From positions 18,247 to 43,396 of the forward strand of contig MEVH01000030.1 of NCBI GenBank assembly GCA_001772665.1: a DNA stretch of 25,150 nucleotides, written 5' to 3'. This document shows positions 6,429 to 13,730 of this stretch, in pieces. This DNA is from a candidate division WWE3 bacterium RIFCSPLOWO2_01_FULL_39_13 (GTDB lineage Bacteria; Patescibacteriota; WWE3; 2-01-FULL-39-13). Position 1 is the first letter of the stretch. The number at the start of each line of letters is the position of its first letter. Made by a program: the position numbers and the translations under genes. Below the pieces are notes generated by a model. That model was not told the DNA's origin. It worked only from the letters and a program-made list of their open reading frames with translations, and did not search any database.

Positions 6429-7607
6429 ATGTATGATCCGCATTTTGAAATTACTCCCGAGATTCTGAAAAATATCGGTGTTATTGAAGCTGCCAGAGCT
6501 GTTATCGAAAACTCTCCGCTTATTCCGCTGTATGAAAGGCAGTTTCAAGAAGAGGCAACAATTAGAAAAGTCCATTTTTCAACTGCAATAGAGGGCAACT
6601 ACCTTCAACTCGAAGAGGTCAAGCTTATTGTAAAAGATGTCGGCAATTCGGTTTTGTCATTTGTAGATGAATCAGGAGCAGAGGTTATTGCAAGAAGGCG
6701 CGATATCCACGAGGTCATTAATTACAGAAATGTTGTCAAGTATATTGAAAGACTGGTAAAAAGGGCTAAGCCGAAAAGCGGGGAGGATAAAAGTCCAGGA
6801 GTCGGTTCCCAAAATGAAGCCGAAACGGACTCTGCGGGTGCATCTGGAGGAGCCTCAACAAATGGAGATGACCACACTTTTAATCTCACTGAAGATATTA
6901 TTTTCGAGATTCACAAAATCCTTTTAAGAAACATTTTCGACGAAAAGGGAGGAATCTACCGCGAGGCACGTGCTGTTAGTGTGAACTTTCTAACAGGAGA
7001 AAAGCTGAATCCTTACGAGGGTTATGGAAATGTTGAAATAAAGATGCATGATTTGATTGACTGGTATAACAGCGAAAATGGAAGAAGCCTAAACCCGGTT
7101 TTAAAAGCCGGCCTTTTACATCTTGAGCTTGTAAGAATTCATCCTTTTGAAGAAGGCAACGGTAGGCTTGCCAGATCACTTGCGACATTATCTCTTTCGG
7201 CTGATGGCTATGATGTCGGGCATTTTTTTTGCCTTGATGAATACTATGACTCTAATGCGAAAGATTATTATGAGTATCTTTCAAATGGTTTTGCAAATCC
7301 GACTGACTGGCTTGATTATTTTGTTTTAGGGATGGCTGTTGAATTTAACAGAGTAAAGACCAAAGTAGTGAAAATGTCGAAGGATGCAAAGATAAAAGAG
7401 CGAACCGGTCAGGTTTATATTTCAGAAAGGCAGGAACAAATAATTGAATGGCTTAACAATAACGGGTCTTTAAAAAACTCTGACTTTGACGAGCTTTTTC
7501 CAAATGTCTCCGACGACACGGTTTTGCGTGAAATAAAAGGCCTTTTAGATTCTGAAATAATCATTAAAAAGGGTCGCACCAAATCAGCAAGATATGAGTT
7601 GAGGTGA
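6429..7607 (+). CDS. Fic-family AMPylase with auto-inhibitory helix and C-terminal winged helix
   Basis: 392 residues. The Fic motif HPFEEGNGR lies at 238-246, with His238 as the catalytic base; Fic enzymes usually transfer AMP from ATP to hydroxyl groups on target proteins. An inhibition motif of the S/T-x3-E-G/N type lies at Ser51-Glu55-Gly56, N-terminal to the core, as in class II Fic proteins. DEKGGIYREARAVSV (171-185) and the downstream flap fit Fic/DOC proteins. The last 60 residues (about 332-392) look like a winged helix. Residues 115-149 are a Ser/Gly/Glu-rich low-complexity insert. The frame is open from TTG 6372 inside the previous gene, but the -10 box and the conserved start (MYDPHFEITPE) favour 6429. 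Its TGA overlaps a GTG for a tiny downstream ORF. Confidence 0.9.
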   Translation: MYDPHFEITPEILKNIGVIEAARAVIENSPLIPLYERQFQEEATIRKVHFSTAIEGNYLQLEEVKLIVKDVGNSVLSFVDESGAEVIARRRDIHEVINYRNVVKYIERLVKRAKPKSGEDKSPGVGSQNEAETDSAGASGGASTNGDDHTFNLTEDIIFEIHKILLRNIFDEKGGIYREARAVSVNFLTGEKLNPYEGYGNVEIKMHDLIDWYNSENGRSLNPVLKAGLLHLELVRIHPFEEGNGRLARSLATLSLSADGYDVGHFFCLDEYYDSNAKDYYEYLSNGFANPTDWLDYFVLGMAVEFNRVKTKVVKMSKDAKIKERTGQVYISERQEQIIEWLNNNGSLKNSDFDELFPNVSDDTVLREIKGLLDSEIIIKKGRTKSARYELR

Positions 7608-7732
7608 AAATCCCAGAAAGAATAGCAAGCATAGGTATAAAAGGCCTTGGAGGTGGAAAGTATGATGAGTGTTTGTATGGAAAGATTGTTAAAACAAAAA
7701 AAGGGGTTATAAAGATAGCATTTGCGTGCTAG
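7604..7732 (+). CDS. Possible 42-residue peptide translationally coupled to Fic
   Basis: A GTG at 7604-7606 overlaps the Fic stop (GTGA) and opens a 42-codon frame ending with TAG at 7730-7732. The peptide starts MKIPERIASIGIKGLGGGKY and ends KKGVIKIAFAC, basic and with two cysteines. The coupled start and sensible amino-acid composition favour a real gene. Against it are the short length and the absence of recognisable homology or a Shine-Dalgarno site. It could be a Fic partner or an unrelated relic. Confidence 0.4.
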   Translation: MKIPERIASIGIKGLGGGKYDECLYGKIVKTKKGVIKIAFAC

Positions 7733-7738
7733 TATTGA
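7733..7738 (+). promoter_or_regulatory. Weak -10-like TATTGA, 6 nt from the ATG at 7745
   Basis: The position matches the leaderless geometry of neighbouring genes but the hexamer is imperfect and no -35 box is visible. Confidence 0.25.
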
Positions 7739-7744
7739 AATAAT

Positions 7745-8455
7745 ATGTCCGCCATTACAGGATTAATCCCACGAAGACCGCAGACTGCCGTGAATAGTAT
7801 TAGAGAAGATGGGACTTTTGCTGAGCCGAGTGAGTTTGTAGAGAGTCGTTTGGTTTCAGAGGTAAATCAAATAAGAACTCATTTTGGAGACGTTTACAAT
7901 AGGGGAACACATTTGTGTTCTCGAGTTTATGAGGAGGCAGATGCAAGGAGGGGCAGACTTGGAGCTGATCCTCGTAGTCTATCTACCAAGGCAAATAATA
8001 TTGCTATAGAACTTGTTGAACCTGTGTCTTTTGGAACCCACCGAGAGTTTGAACCTGATTATATTTTAAATCATGGCGGTATGTGTCTAGAAGCATCACT
8101 AGTAGCAGAAATGTCAGCTCATGTTTTATATAGTTTTGATAAGTCCAAGCCTCCCTATAATGCCGGAACATCAATAGTTATGGCTCGTATGCGCCACGAT
8201 GATGGCAGTTATGCTTATCACGCAGTTGTAAAGCTTGAGGCTACCGGTTTGGGTGATAATGGGGAGGAATATACGATGACAAGAGTTTTAGATCCGATGT
8301 CCCACGAAGGGGATTGGAATGATTTCGTTGGGAACAGATTTTATAGTTTTCAGGACGCAGGTGATTCACCGCCTGTTGTTGTTGATGAAATTATTGGAGA
8401 AACTTCGAAATCACCATTTATATGGCTACCGCCAGTAAAGGCTGTTCATGGTTAA
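7745..8455 (+). CDS. Orphan protein with papain/transglutaminase-like Cys-His-Asp pattern
   Basis: 236 residues, soluble, with no signal peptide or membrane segment. I do not recognise the family. Three elements in order suggest a papain-like or transglutaminase-like fold: GGMCLEASLV with Cys114 at the start of a helix, SYAYHAVVKL with His159 at the start of a strand, and TRVLDPMS with Asp183 after the next strand. This Cys, HAVV, DP order is shared by transglutaminase-like enzymes and YopT/AvrPphB-type peptidases. About 110 residues precede the Cys and contain a charged, helix-rich stretch. It follows the Fic gene by about 140 nt and converges on ligA. Protease, acyltransferase or deamidase activity is possible; function is unassigned. 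Confidence 0.6.
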   Translation: MSAITGLIPRRPQTAVNSIREDGTFAEPSEFVESRLVSEVNQIRTHFGDVYNRGTHLCSRVYEEADARRGRLGADPRSLSTKANNIAIELVEPVSFGTHREFEPDYILNHGGMCLEASLVAEMSAHVLYSFDKSKPPYNAGTSIVMARMRHDDGSYAYHAVVKLEATGLGDNGEEYTMTRVLDPMSHEGDWNDFVGNRFYSFQDAGDSPPVVVDEIIGETSKSPFIWLPPVKAVHG

Positions 8456-8458
8456 ATT

Positions 8459-10312
8459 TTATTTTACTAGCTTTAAAAACTCTCCCTCATCTGCCACTTT
8501 AACTCCTAATTCCTTTGCTTTTTCTAGTTTGCTTCCGGGGTTGGTGCCTGCAATTAGGTAGTCGAGATCTTTTGTTACTGACGATTTGTACTCACCACCA
8601 TTTTCAATAATTAGCTGGATTAGCTCATCCCGGGAGTATTTGCCTTGTGATCCTGTTATACAAAATGACAACCCCTCAAGTTTGTTTGAGATATTATCCT
8701 TTTTAAATTTTAGCCCTCTTTTCTGAAGATCTAAAACTATCGGCCATTTTTCTTTTACTTCTTTAATAAAATGTCCAGCCTTTATGGGGCCTATTCCAGA
8801 AACATCTTCCAAATCCTCCTTTTTTAGATAGGGGAGGTTGTCAAAGCCATACTTGTTAATTATCCACCTGCTTGCTGCCGGCCCGATATTTTTAACTCCT
8901 AAGGCTTGCAGCAACTGGGAAGGGGTAATGGAATCTTCTAAAGTCCTACTTATGTTGGTCATTATGTTGTTTGCGCTTTTATTTCCGAAGCCATCAAGTT
9001 CAGCGATTTTGTCTTTTTTGAGATCATAAAAATCCACGACATAATTTAGTTTGAATTCATTAATGAAACGTTCAATAGTTTTTAATCCAAGCTCCTCGGC
9101 TCCAAGGACTTTAAAGAAATACTCTATGGACTGGGATAACCTGGCAGGGCAGGAGCTGTTTATACATTCAAGATACTTTCCATTTTCAACTAGCTTTCCT
9201 CCGCAAACCGGACAATCCATGCGGATAATATGCGGGGATTCTGCGGGAATTACTTTTGTTATAAAAGGAATAACCTCACCAGAACGCATAACTTCAACCT
9301 TAGACCCAATCCCGATTTTTGAGCTTTTGACAAACTTAACATTATGCAAGGTGACATTTGTTACAGTTGCTCCGCTTAGATTAACCGGATCAATAACTGC
9401 GACGCTGGTTACGCGCCCTGTTCGGCCGACCTGATCTTTAATCTCTTGAATCACACTCCACTTTCTTTCAGCAGGGGTCTTATATGCTATCTGCCATCTG
9501 TCGTGATGCTGAGTTGCACCAAGTTTGCTTCGAAGTTCCTGGCTAGTCGCCTTTATGACAATTCCATCCAGCGGGTAATCAACCCTGAACATCTCCTCTA
9601 AAATTGATTCCCATGTATCCTCATTTAACAGCTCACGCTTTTGAGCTTCAATGACCTTCGCCTGATCGTGTAAAACAAAGTGAACCCCTTTATCTAAAAG
9701 TGCCTGAATTCCAGCCAGAGTCACAGTTTTAGATTTCATTATCCCGACTACTGCATTGCGCGGGTTTTTATACTCCACTTTAAGTTTTTCTTCAAAGTAA
9801 GAGATGGGTATTATTACCTCTCCATAAGTGGAGGAGTTGTCTTTTGGAAGATTCCCGACAACATAAAGAGACGAAAAGCGTGCTGATATATCTTCGCCGT
9901 AGATGCCGTTTCCGCGTGTTGCAAGTGTACCTTTTTGGTAGCGTGCTGCCATGCCGTCATATTTGGGTTCTACTATGTACTTTTCATCGTTTGTGTCATT
10001 CAGCCATCTTTCGACATCTGCATATCTATATCTTTTATCAATCGAAAGCATCGGGACTGGATGTCTGATTTCTCCGATATCTCCGACTATTTCAAAAAGG
10101 GCAGGGGTATCAGGTTTAACCCGCCGGAGCATTTCATAGAGCTCATCAAACTGTTCATCAGAAATTACAGGTTCATTATCTATAAAGTATTTAATGTTAT
10201 GGTAATGAACTAATTTTTCAAGAAGCGCCGTCTTGATCTGCAAAGGCAGTTTGGAGAGTTCCTTCGGTTTCACTTGTGGGTCAAAATCAAGCTTTGCTAA
10301 AGACTTGGACAT
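8459..10312 (-). CDS. ligA: NAD-dependent DNA ligase LigA
   Basis: 617 residues from the second Met, somewhat short of the usual ~670. Domain order is complete: an NMN-binding Ia region (HNIKYFIDNEPVISDEQFDELY, about 38-59); the adenylation domain with the AMP-accepting Lys117 in EPKYDG and the ATRGNGIYGED block; an OB fold with GRTGRV; a four-Cys zinc finger (CPVC...CINSSC); helix-hairpin-helix repeats; and a C-terminal BRCT domain (about 540-617). It seals nicks in replication and repair using NAD+. The longest frame begins with ATG at 10318 (MSMSKS), but TATAAT at 10326-10321 lies only 2 nt from it and 8 nt from the ATG at 10312, so 10312 is the likely start. It is divergent from the toxin-antitoxin pair. 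Confidence 0.95.
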   Translation of the reverse strand: MSKSLAKLDFDPQVKPKELSKLPLQIKTALLEKLVHYHNIKYFIDNEPVISDEQFDELYEMLRRVKPDTPALFEIVGDIGEIRHPVPMLSIDKRYRYADVERWLNDTNDEKYIVEPKYDGMAARYQKGTLATRGNGIYGEDISARFSSLYVVGNLPKDNSSTYGEVIIPISYFEEKLKVEYKNPRNAVVGIMKSKTVTLAGIQALLDKGVHFVLHDQAKVIEAQKRELLNEDTWESILEEMFRVDYPLDGIVIKATSQELRSKLGATQHHDRWQIAYKTPAERKWSVIQEIKDQVGRTGRVTSVAVIDPVNLSGATVTNVTLHNVKFVKSSKIGIGSKVEVMRSGEVIPFITKVIPAESPHIIRMDCPVCGGKLVENGKYLECINSSCPARLSQSIEYFFKVLGAEELGLKTIERFINEFKLNYVVDFYDLKKDKIAELDGFGNKSANNIMTNISRTLEDSITPSQLLQALGVKNIGPAASRWIINKYGFDNLPYLKKEDLEDVSGIGPIKAGHFIKEVKEKWPIVLDLQKRGLKFKKDNISNKLEGLSFCITGSQGKYSRDELIQLIIENGGEYKSSVTKDLDYLIAGTNPGSKLEKAKELGVKVADEGEFLKLVK

Positions 10313-10320
10313 ACTCATAT

Positions 10321-10326
10321 ATTATA
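10321..10326 (-). promoter_or_regulatory. -10 box TATAAT, 8 nt from the ligA ATG at 10312
   Basis: A perfect -10 hexamer on the minus strand, too close to the ATG at 10318 for that codon to be transcribed. No good -35 is visible. Confidence 0.55.
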
Positions 10327-10354
10327 CAGCTTTGAAACATTTCCAGCTTTCTTG

Positions 10355-10383
10355 TTGACTGCCCTAGTGTACAAATGTACAAT
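10355..10383 (+). promoter_or_regulatory. Antitoxin promoter TTGACT-17-TACAAT with overlapping TGTACA dyad
   Basis: The -35 TTGACT is at 10355-10360, the spacer is 17 nt, and the -10 TACAAT is at 10378-10383. Six bases later comes the ATG at 10390, so transcription would start exactly on the start codon. Two TGTACA half-sites (10368-10373 and 10376-10381) separated by AA overlap the spacer and the -10, which is where an autorepressing antitoxin would be expected to bind. Confidence 0.65.
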
Positions 10384-10389
10384 TGCTTT

Positions 10390-10662
10390 ATGGAAAAGAA
10401 AATAGTTGCAAAGACTTTTGCCAGAAACAATTTTTCGACCATTGCCGGCAGGGTAAAGGATGGAGAGGTTTATTATATTTCTGACAGAGGAGAAGTTGAT
10501 ATTGCCATTGTTCCAGTCGGACTCCTTAAGAAAAAGAAGATAAAAAAACTTACTCCTATTTCTAGAACTGAAGCATATGGGATTTTTAGCAATATAAAAG
10601 ATTCTGTTAAATTCGTCAGGGATATGAGGGAGGAAAGAGAGAGGAGATTATATGGCAGATAA
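10390..10662 (+). CDS. Phd/YefM-like antitoxin
   Basis: 90 residues. The N-terminal part (FARNNFSTIAGRVKDGEVYYISDRGEVDIAIVPVG) has the Phd/YefM pattern: a helix, then strands ending in a hydrophobic IVPV segment. The C-terminal part (about 60-90) is helical and highly charged, as expected for the toxin-neutralising tail. Such antitoxins bind their own promoter and mask the toxin active site. The longest frame starts at ATG 10375, but that codon lies inside the promoter, upstream of the predicted transcription start, so 10390 is chosen. The stop overlaps the toxin gene by 11 bp, and the toxin's Shine-Dalgarno lies within this coding sequence. Confidence 0.8.
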   Translation: MEKKIVAKTFARNNFSTIAGRVKDGEVYYISDRGEVDIAIVPVGLLKKKKIKKLTPISRTEAYGIFSNIKDSVKFVRDMREERERRLYGR

Positions 10663-11032
10663 TCTCCTGATTGATTCTTCAGTAATAATAGATGGGTTGA
10701 GAAAACATAAACCAGCCGTCGATTTCATAGAAGCTGTTCAGGTCATAAATATTTCGATTGTCACCGCCACAGAATTAATCCATGGATGTAATAATAAAGC
10801 AGATCAACTCAAGATTGAAAAATTACTTTCTGAATACATAATTTTTAATATTTCTGAGGAGATAAGTGAAAAAGCATATGAATTGATCGTGTTGTGTTTT
10901 TTGAAAAACGGAATGGGACTGGGCGATGCATTAATAGCATCCACTTGCATATTAAATAATTTGACATTAGTTACAAAAGATAAAGCCCACTTTCAGAATA
11001 TTCCTTCTTTAAAGACTCTTGATGCCTATTAA
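10652..11032 (+). CDS. vapC: VapC-type PIN-domain toxin ribonuclease
   Basis: 126 residues, the usual size for VapC. The four acidic active-site residues are visible: Asp8 (LLIDSSVIID), Glu41 (TATELIHG), Asp92 (GLGDALIAST) and Asp110 (LVTKDKAHF). They coordinate Mg2+ for cleavage of RNA, in known VapCs often tRNA or rRNA. The start at 10652 is supported by an AGGAG Shine-Dalgarno (10642-10646) with 5-nt spacing. The gene overlaps the antitoxin by 11 bp, so the pair is co-transcribed and translationally coupled. A Phd/YefM-like antitoxin with a PIN toxin is a known combination. An imperfect hairpin follows the gene (11062-11094). Confidence 0.88.
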   Translation: MADNLLIDSSVIIDGLRKHKPAVDFIEAVQVINISIVTATELIHGCNNKADQLKIEKLLSEYIIFNISEEISEKAYELIVLCFLKNGMGLGDALIASTCILNNLTLVTKDKAHFQNIPSLKTLDAY

Positions 11033-11061
11033 TTAACACTTGATAAACTATTACTAAATTT

Positions 11062-11094
11062 CTCAAAAGACGACTTCACTAAAGCGCTTTTGAG
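11062..11094. repeat. Inverted repeat between convergent vapC and glycosyltransferase genes
   Basis: The arms CTCAAAAG (11062-11069) and CTTTTGAG (11087-11094) are perfect, with a 17-nt loop. There is no T-run after it on either strand, so termination is possible but not well supported. Confidence 0.35.
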
Positions 11095-11104
11095 GGACTA
11101 GGGT

Positions 11105-11128
11105 AAATGGGGGTAACCCCGATATTAG
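11105..11128 (+). repeat. 24-bp dispersed repeat, copy 1, with GGGGT-A-ACCCC palindrome
   Basis: This 24-bp stretch matches 13731-13754 in the same orientation with two mismatches. Its core is the palindrome GGGGT-N-ACCCC with central A, where copy 2 has T. It overlaps the stop codon of the glycosyltransferase gene. Confidence 0.55.
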
Positions 11129-12126
11129 CCATGAACCTTTGAGCTTTCTATCCTTTTCCATGCGCCTTTTGAATAGGAGTTTGTGAAATGCTGAAAGTAG
11201 ATTCTAATCCAAAGGTATAGGCGCAGGGGATATAGTATGAGGCTGAAAAGAAATTCCTTTGTGCTTTTTGCAAATACAATTGGAAAGAAGAACATTTTAA
11301 GGTCCTGAGTTATGCCTCTTAGTGAGGATTGTTCTTGTCTGAAAATTTCCCCGGGTGTTGCTGTTTCAAGATTCTTCTTGTATAGCGCTGACTGAGAAGG
11401 AGGTTTGATTGTTAGAGACTTTGAAGGATTGGTTTTAAAATATGATGCTGCTTGGATATTTCCTCCAAGTGATCGCGTCTTTTGATTAAGCCAGTCATTC
11501 AGATTTTTGGGAAAATGGACATAGGCAAGACTGTCCTTTGCATATTTTATTTTGTATCCCATCTGCAAGATCTTGTGAGAAATATAGGCATCTTCTGCTC
11601 TTAAATTTTCATTAATAGGAAAGATTCTTTTAATATTTCTGATCGCATAAAGGTAACCTGACATTGGGGTAAATCCTCCTTTAAGCCTTTTTTGATGGGC
11701 TGCTTCGCAAAAAACGTGTGAGAAATATCCAAACAGAGTATCTTTTGAATCTAACGAAACAATGTGTCCGCTGACTCCTCCAACTGATTTATCTTCGAAA
11801 TAGGGGAGGATATTCGAGATCGCTTTCGAATCCACATACATGTCTCCGTCAGTAAAAACAAGAATTTCTCCTTGTGCTTTTTGTACCGCCATATTAAGTG
11901 CAGCAGGCTTGCCTTTGCCATCGTCTTTCAGAATCAGAAAACGGATTTTTCTATCTCTGTCGTTATACTTTGCTGTGCACTTTTCTGCTGCCTTTATAGT
12001 TTCGCTGTCAGGCGAAACGACGATTACCTCCAGCCCAGAGATTTTGCTGCTCTCTGCTATGCTTTCAATTGCTTTGCAAATGGTTTTCTGCTCTCTAAAT
12101 GCGGTAATGATAACGGACGCTGACAT
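11125..12126 (-). CDS. Membrane-associated family 2 glycosyltransferase
   Basis: 333 residues. A GT-A fold runs from residue 1 (SVIITAFREQKTICKAIESI). The metal- and nucleotide-binding DxD motif is Asp93-Gly94-Asp95 (VFTDGDMYV), and the likely catalytic Glu178-Asp179 lies in RAEDAYISHK. A region in the place of a QxxRW motif reads NQKTRS. The C-terminal ~60 residues contain hydrophobic helices (about 275-312). GT2 enzymes of this type transfer a sugar from a nucleotide or lipid-linked donor to make polysaccharide or glycolipid at the membrane; donor and acceptor are not predictable. ATG 12126 follows TATAAT by 7 nt. It is divergent from the small membrane peptide gene at 12179. Confidence 0.85.
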   Translation of the reverse strand: MSASVIITAFREQKTICKAIESIAESSKISGLEVIVVSPDSETIKAAEKCTAKYNDRDRKIRFLILKDDGKGKPAALNMAVQKAQGEILVFTDGDMYVDSKAISNILPYFEDKSVGGVSGHIVSLDSKDTLFGYFSHVFCEAAHQKRLKGGFTPMSGYLYAIRNIKRIFPINENLRAEDAYISHKILQMGYKIKYAKDSLAYVHFPKNLNDWLNQKTRSLGGNIQAASYFKTNPSKSLTIKPPSQSALYKKNLETATPGEIFRQEQSSLRGITQDLKMFFFPIVFAKSTKEFLFSLILYPLRLYLWIRIYFQHFTNSYSKGAWKRIESSKVHG

Positions 12127-12133
12127 TTCAATT

Positions 12134-12139
12134 ATTATA
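12134..12139 (-). promoter_or_regulatory. -10 box TATAAT, 7 nt from the glycosyltransferase ATG
   Basis: A perfect -10 hexamer preceded by TGGGG but without a clear -35. There is no Shine-Dalgarno sequence before the ATG at 12126. Confidence 0.6.
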
Positions 12140-12166
12140 CCCCATAGAAAAATCCGCCTGCTATGC

Positions 12167-12172
12167 TATATT
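12167..12172 (+). promoter_or_regulatory. -10 box TATATT, 6 nt from the ATG at 12179
   Basis: TATATT is followed by six bases and ATG. This fixes the start of the 72-residue gene, although the reading frame is open far upstream as a shadow of the glycosyltransferase gene. Confidence 0.5.
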
Positions 12173-12178
12173 ACCTGT

Positions 12179-12397
12179 ATGCATGTGAGTGAATTTTCTC
12201 CAAAGGCAACAGGCAAGGGGAAGCTGATTGCCTTGTATAGTTTGGTTCTCATCCTTGTGGTAGGTTTTGGGATTGGGGTAATGACCATGGCAAACTCTTT
12301 TCGGAATTTTGTCGAAAGCAAAACCTCGCAAAATAACTACGGTATGTATTTTCCTGATGATATGATGGTTCCGGATGACCCTCAAATGCCTTTATAG
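12179..12397 (+). CDS. 72-residue single-pass membrane peptide
   Basis: The protein starts MHVSEFSPKATGKGK, has one strong transmembrane helix at about residues 16-38 (LIALYSLVLILVVGFGIGVMTMA) and ends in a hydrophilic tail with acidic Met/Pro-rich residues (DDMMVPDDPQMPL). The basic residues before the helix suggest the N-terminus is inside and the tail outside. No family is recognised. It is supported by its own -10 box and by a gene-like composition. It lies between the glycosyltransferase gene and the proline-rich membrane protein, whose gene converges on it. Confidence 0.6.
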   Translation: MHVSEFSPKATGKGKLIALYSLVLILVVGFGIGVMTMANSFRNFVESKTSQNNYGMYFPDDMMVPDDPQMPL

Positions 12398-12455
12398 ATA
12401 ATCGGTTAACGAAGATATACCTCTATTTCGTGTGTTTTGGAGTAACAGAAGTTCT

Positions 12456-13682
12456 TTATCCAACAAGAGATACGACACCGGGTTCTGGTCTTATGGCAGG
12501 CGAAGGAATCGGGTTCGGTGTAAAAGCATCACCTGGCGATCCAGATAAAGATGCGGTTTCTGTTCTTGCAGATTCGGCCTGTGGCTCAACTGGCACTGCC
12601 GGCGGAGTATTCAGCTCTATTTCTGTTGATTTTATCCTCTTAAGATCAAGATAAAGCGTGTATAAAACCTCATAAATGAATACGTTAAATGCAAATGACC
12701 CAATCATCATAGTTGCGTACATGAATATCACCATCGGAATAAAGCAGAGTATCATCAGAAGTGTAAAGCCGATTCCTTTCAAAAACAGATTAAATCTGTA
12801 CCCGCTTGTTAACGCCTTGCTTCTTTTAAGGGCTTCGATCGCTCCAACATTTTCTTTTACTAGTATTATTGGAGCAAACATAAACATAGTCATAAAAATA
12901 ATTCCGGGGATAATTAATAAGAGAAACCCAAGGGAGTAAATTAGCATCATAAGAATCATTAATACAAGCATTGAGCCGAGTTTCTTAAATGGGTATTTCA
13001 GCAGGTCGCCCATTCGAAGGTATTCTGAATCGCCAATATTAGCTGCAGTTTTTATGGTTAAAAGTGTGTAGTAGTAGCTTATGAGAAGCATGAGGAGCAC
13101 AGTAAGGAGCGCAATGACTAGGCCAGTCGCAGAGCTGAAGATATTTTCAACCGGAAAATTTTCTGGAAGTGTCTGCACTGCCCAGTCTCTCGGTGTTGCA
13201 GATGGAGAATACACAGGATCAGGCTGCAGCGGGTCTACACCAGGCTGCCATTGACCGTCAGGTGAGGCAGGAATATCTTCGTCGAAAATCTCGTAGGGAT
13301 CAACTGGCGTTTCAGTTGGAGCAGATTCTGGGGGTATAGGTATATCAGGTGGATTTTGTATCCCATCATCAAGATTGGTTGGAATAACAATAGGATCTAT
13401 CGGAGCGGTAAGATCAGTTTCTGCATGTGCCGAAGACAAAAACGAAATTTCAATGTCAGGAGCTGGCAGATTCTGCATATCAAATTTCGGGGAAGCGGGG
13501 TTTTGTGGGGTAGCCAATGCCATTATGATAATCATCACAAGGTAGATAATGGCAGTAAAGGTCATGACTACAACTCCAATAATCAAACCAGCTTTGAAAA
13601 CATAGCCAGCAGGCTCATTTGATCTCATTTTATTAAAGGATTTCTTTATTGCAGGTATAAGTCCGATAAGGCTCTCTCGCAT
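12456..13682 (-). CDS. Proline-rich multi-pass membrane protein with YciC/GDPD-like membrane domain
   Basis: 408 residues from ATG 13682. One helix near the N-terminus (about 30-55) is followed by a Pro/Asp/Glu-rich region of about 100 residues (about 60-165), then a membrane domain. Within it, LLIIPGIIFMTMFMFAPIILVKENVGAIEALKRSKALTSG matches the membrane domain seen in YciC-like proteins and glycerophosphodiesterase N-terminal regions. A second Pro/Ser-rich tail (about 365-408) ends the protein. No catalytic domain is present, so function is unknown. The longest frame would start at TTG 13718, but that TTG is the first half of a TTGACA -35 box whose promoter starts at the ATG at 13682. Confidence 0.7.
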   Translation of the reverse strand: MRESLIGLIPAIKKSFNKMRSNEPAGYVFKAGLIIGVVVMTFTAIIYLVMIIIMALATPQNPASPKFDMQNLPAPDIEISFLSSAHAETDLTAPIDPIVIPTNLDDGIQNPPDIPIPPESAPTETPVDPYEIFDEDIPASPDGQWQPGVDPLQPDPVYSPSATPRDWAVQTLPENFPVENIFSSATGLVIALLTVLLMLLISYYYTLLTIKTAANIGDSEYLRMGDLLKYPFKKLGSMLVLMILMMLIYSLGFLLLIIPGIIFMTMFMFAPIILVKENVGAIEALKRSKALTSGYRFNLFLKGIGFTLLMILCFIPMVIFMYATMMIGSFAFNVFIYEVLYTLYLDLKRIKSTEIELNTPPAVPVEPQAESARTETASLSGSPGDAFTPNPIPSPAIRPEPGVVSLVG

Positions 13683-13689
13683 TAAATGC

Positions 13690-13718
13690 AGTTTATTTGT
13701 CCAAACGCTTTCTGTCAA
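13690..13718 (-). promoter_or_regulatory. Promoter TTGACA-17-TAAACT, 7 nt from the ATG at 13682
   Basis: A consensus -35 TTGACA (13718-13713), a 17-nt spacer, and -10 TAAACT (13695-13690). Seven bases later is the internal ATG, so the message would be leaderless. Confidence 0.65.
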
Positions 13719-13730
13719 TGGATCGTCCTG

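Noticed and set aside
11840..12178. N-terminal extension of the frame ending at 12397
   Set aside because: This part is the antisense shadow of the glycosyltransferase gene; the real gene starts at 12179 after its own -10 box.
12430..12654. 74-codon plus-strand frame
   Set aside because: Antisense shadow of the proline-rich tail of the membrane protein gene; composition mirrors that gene.
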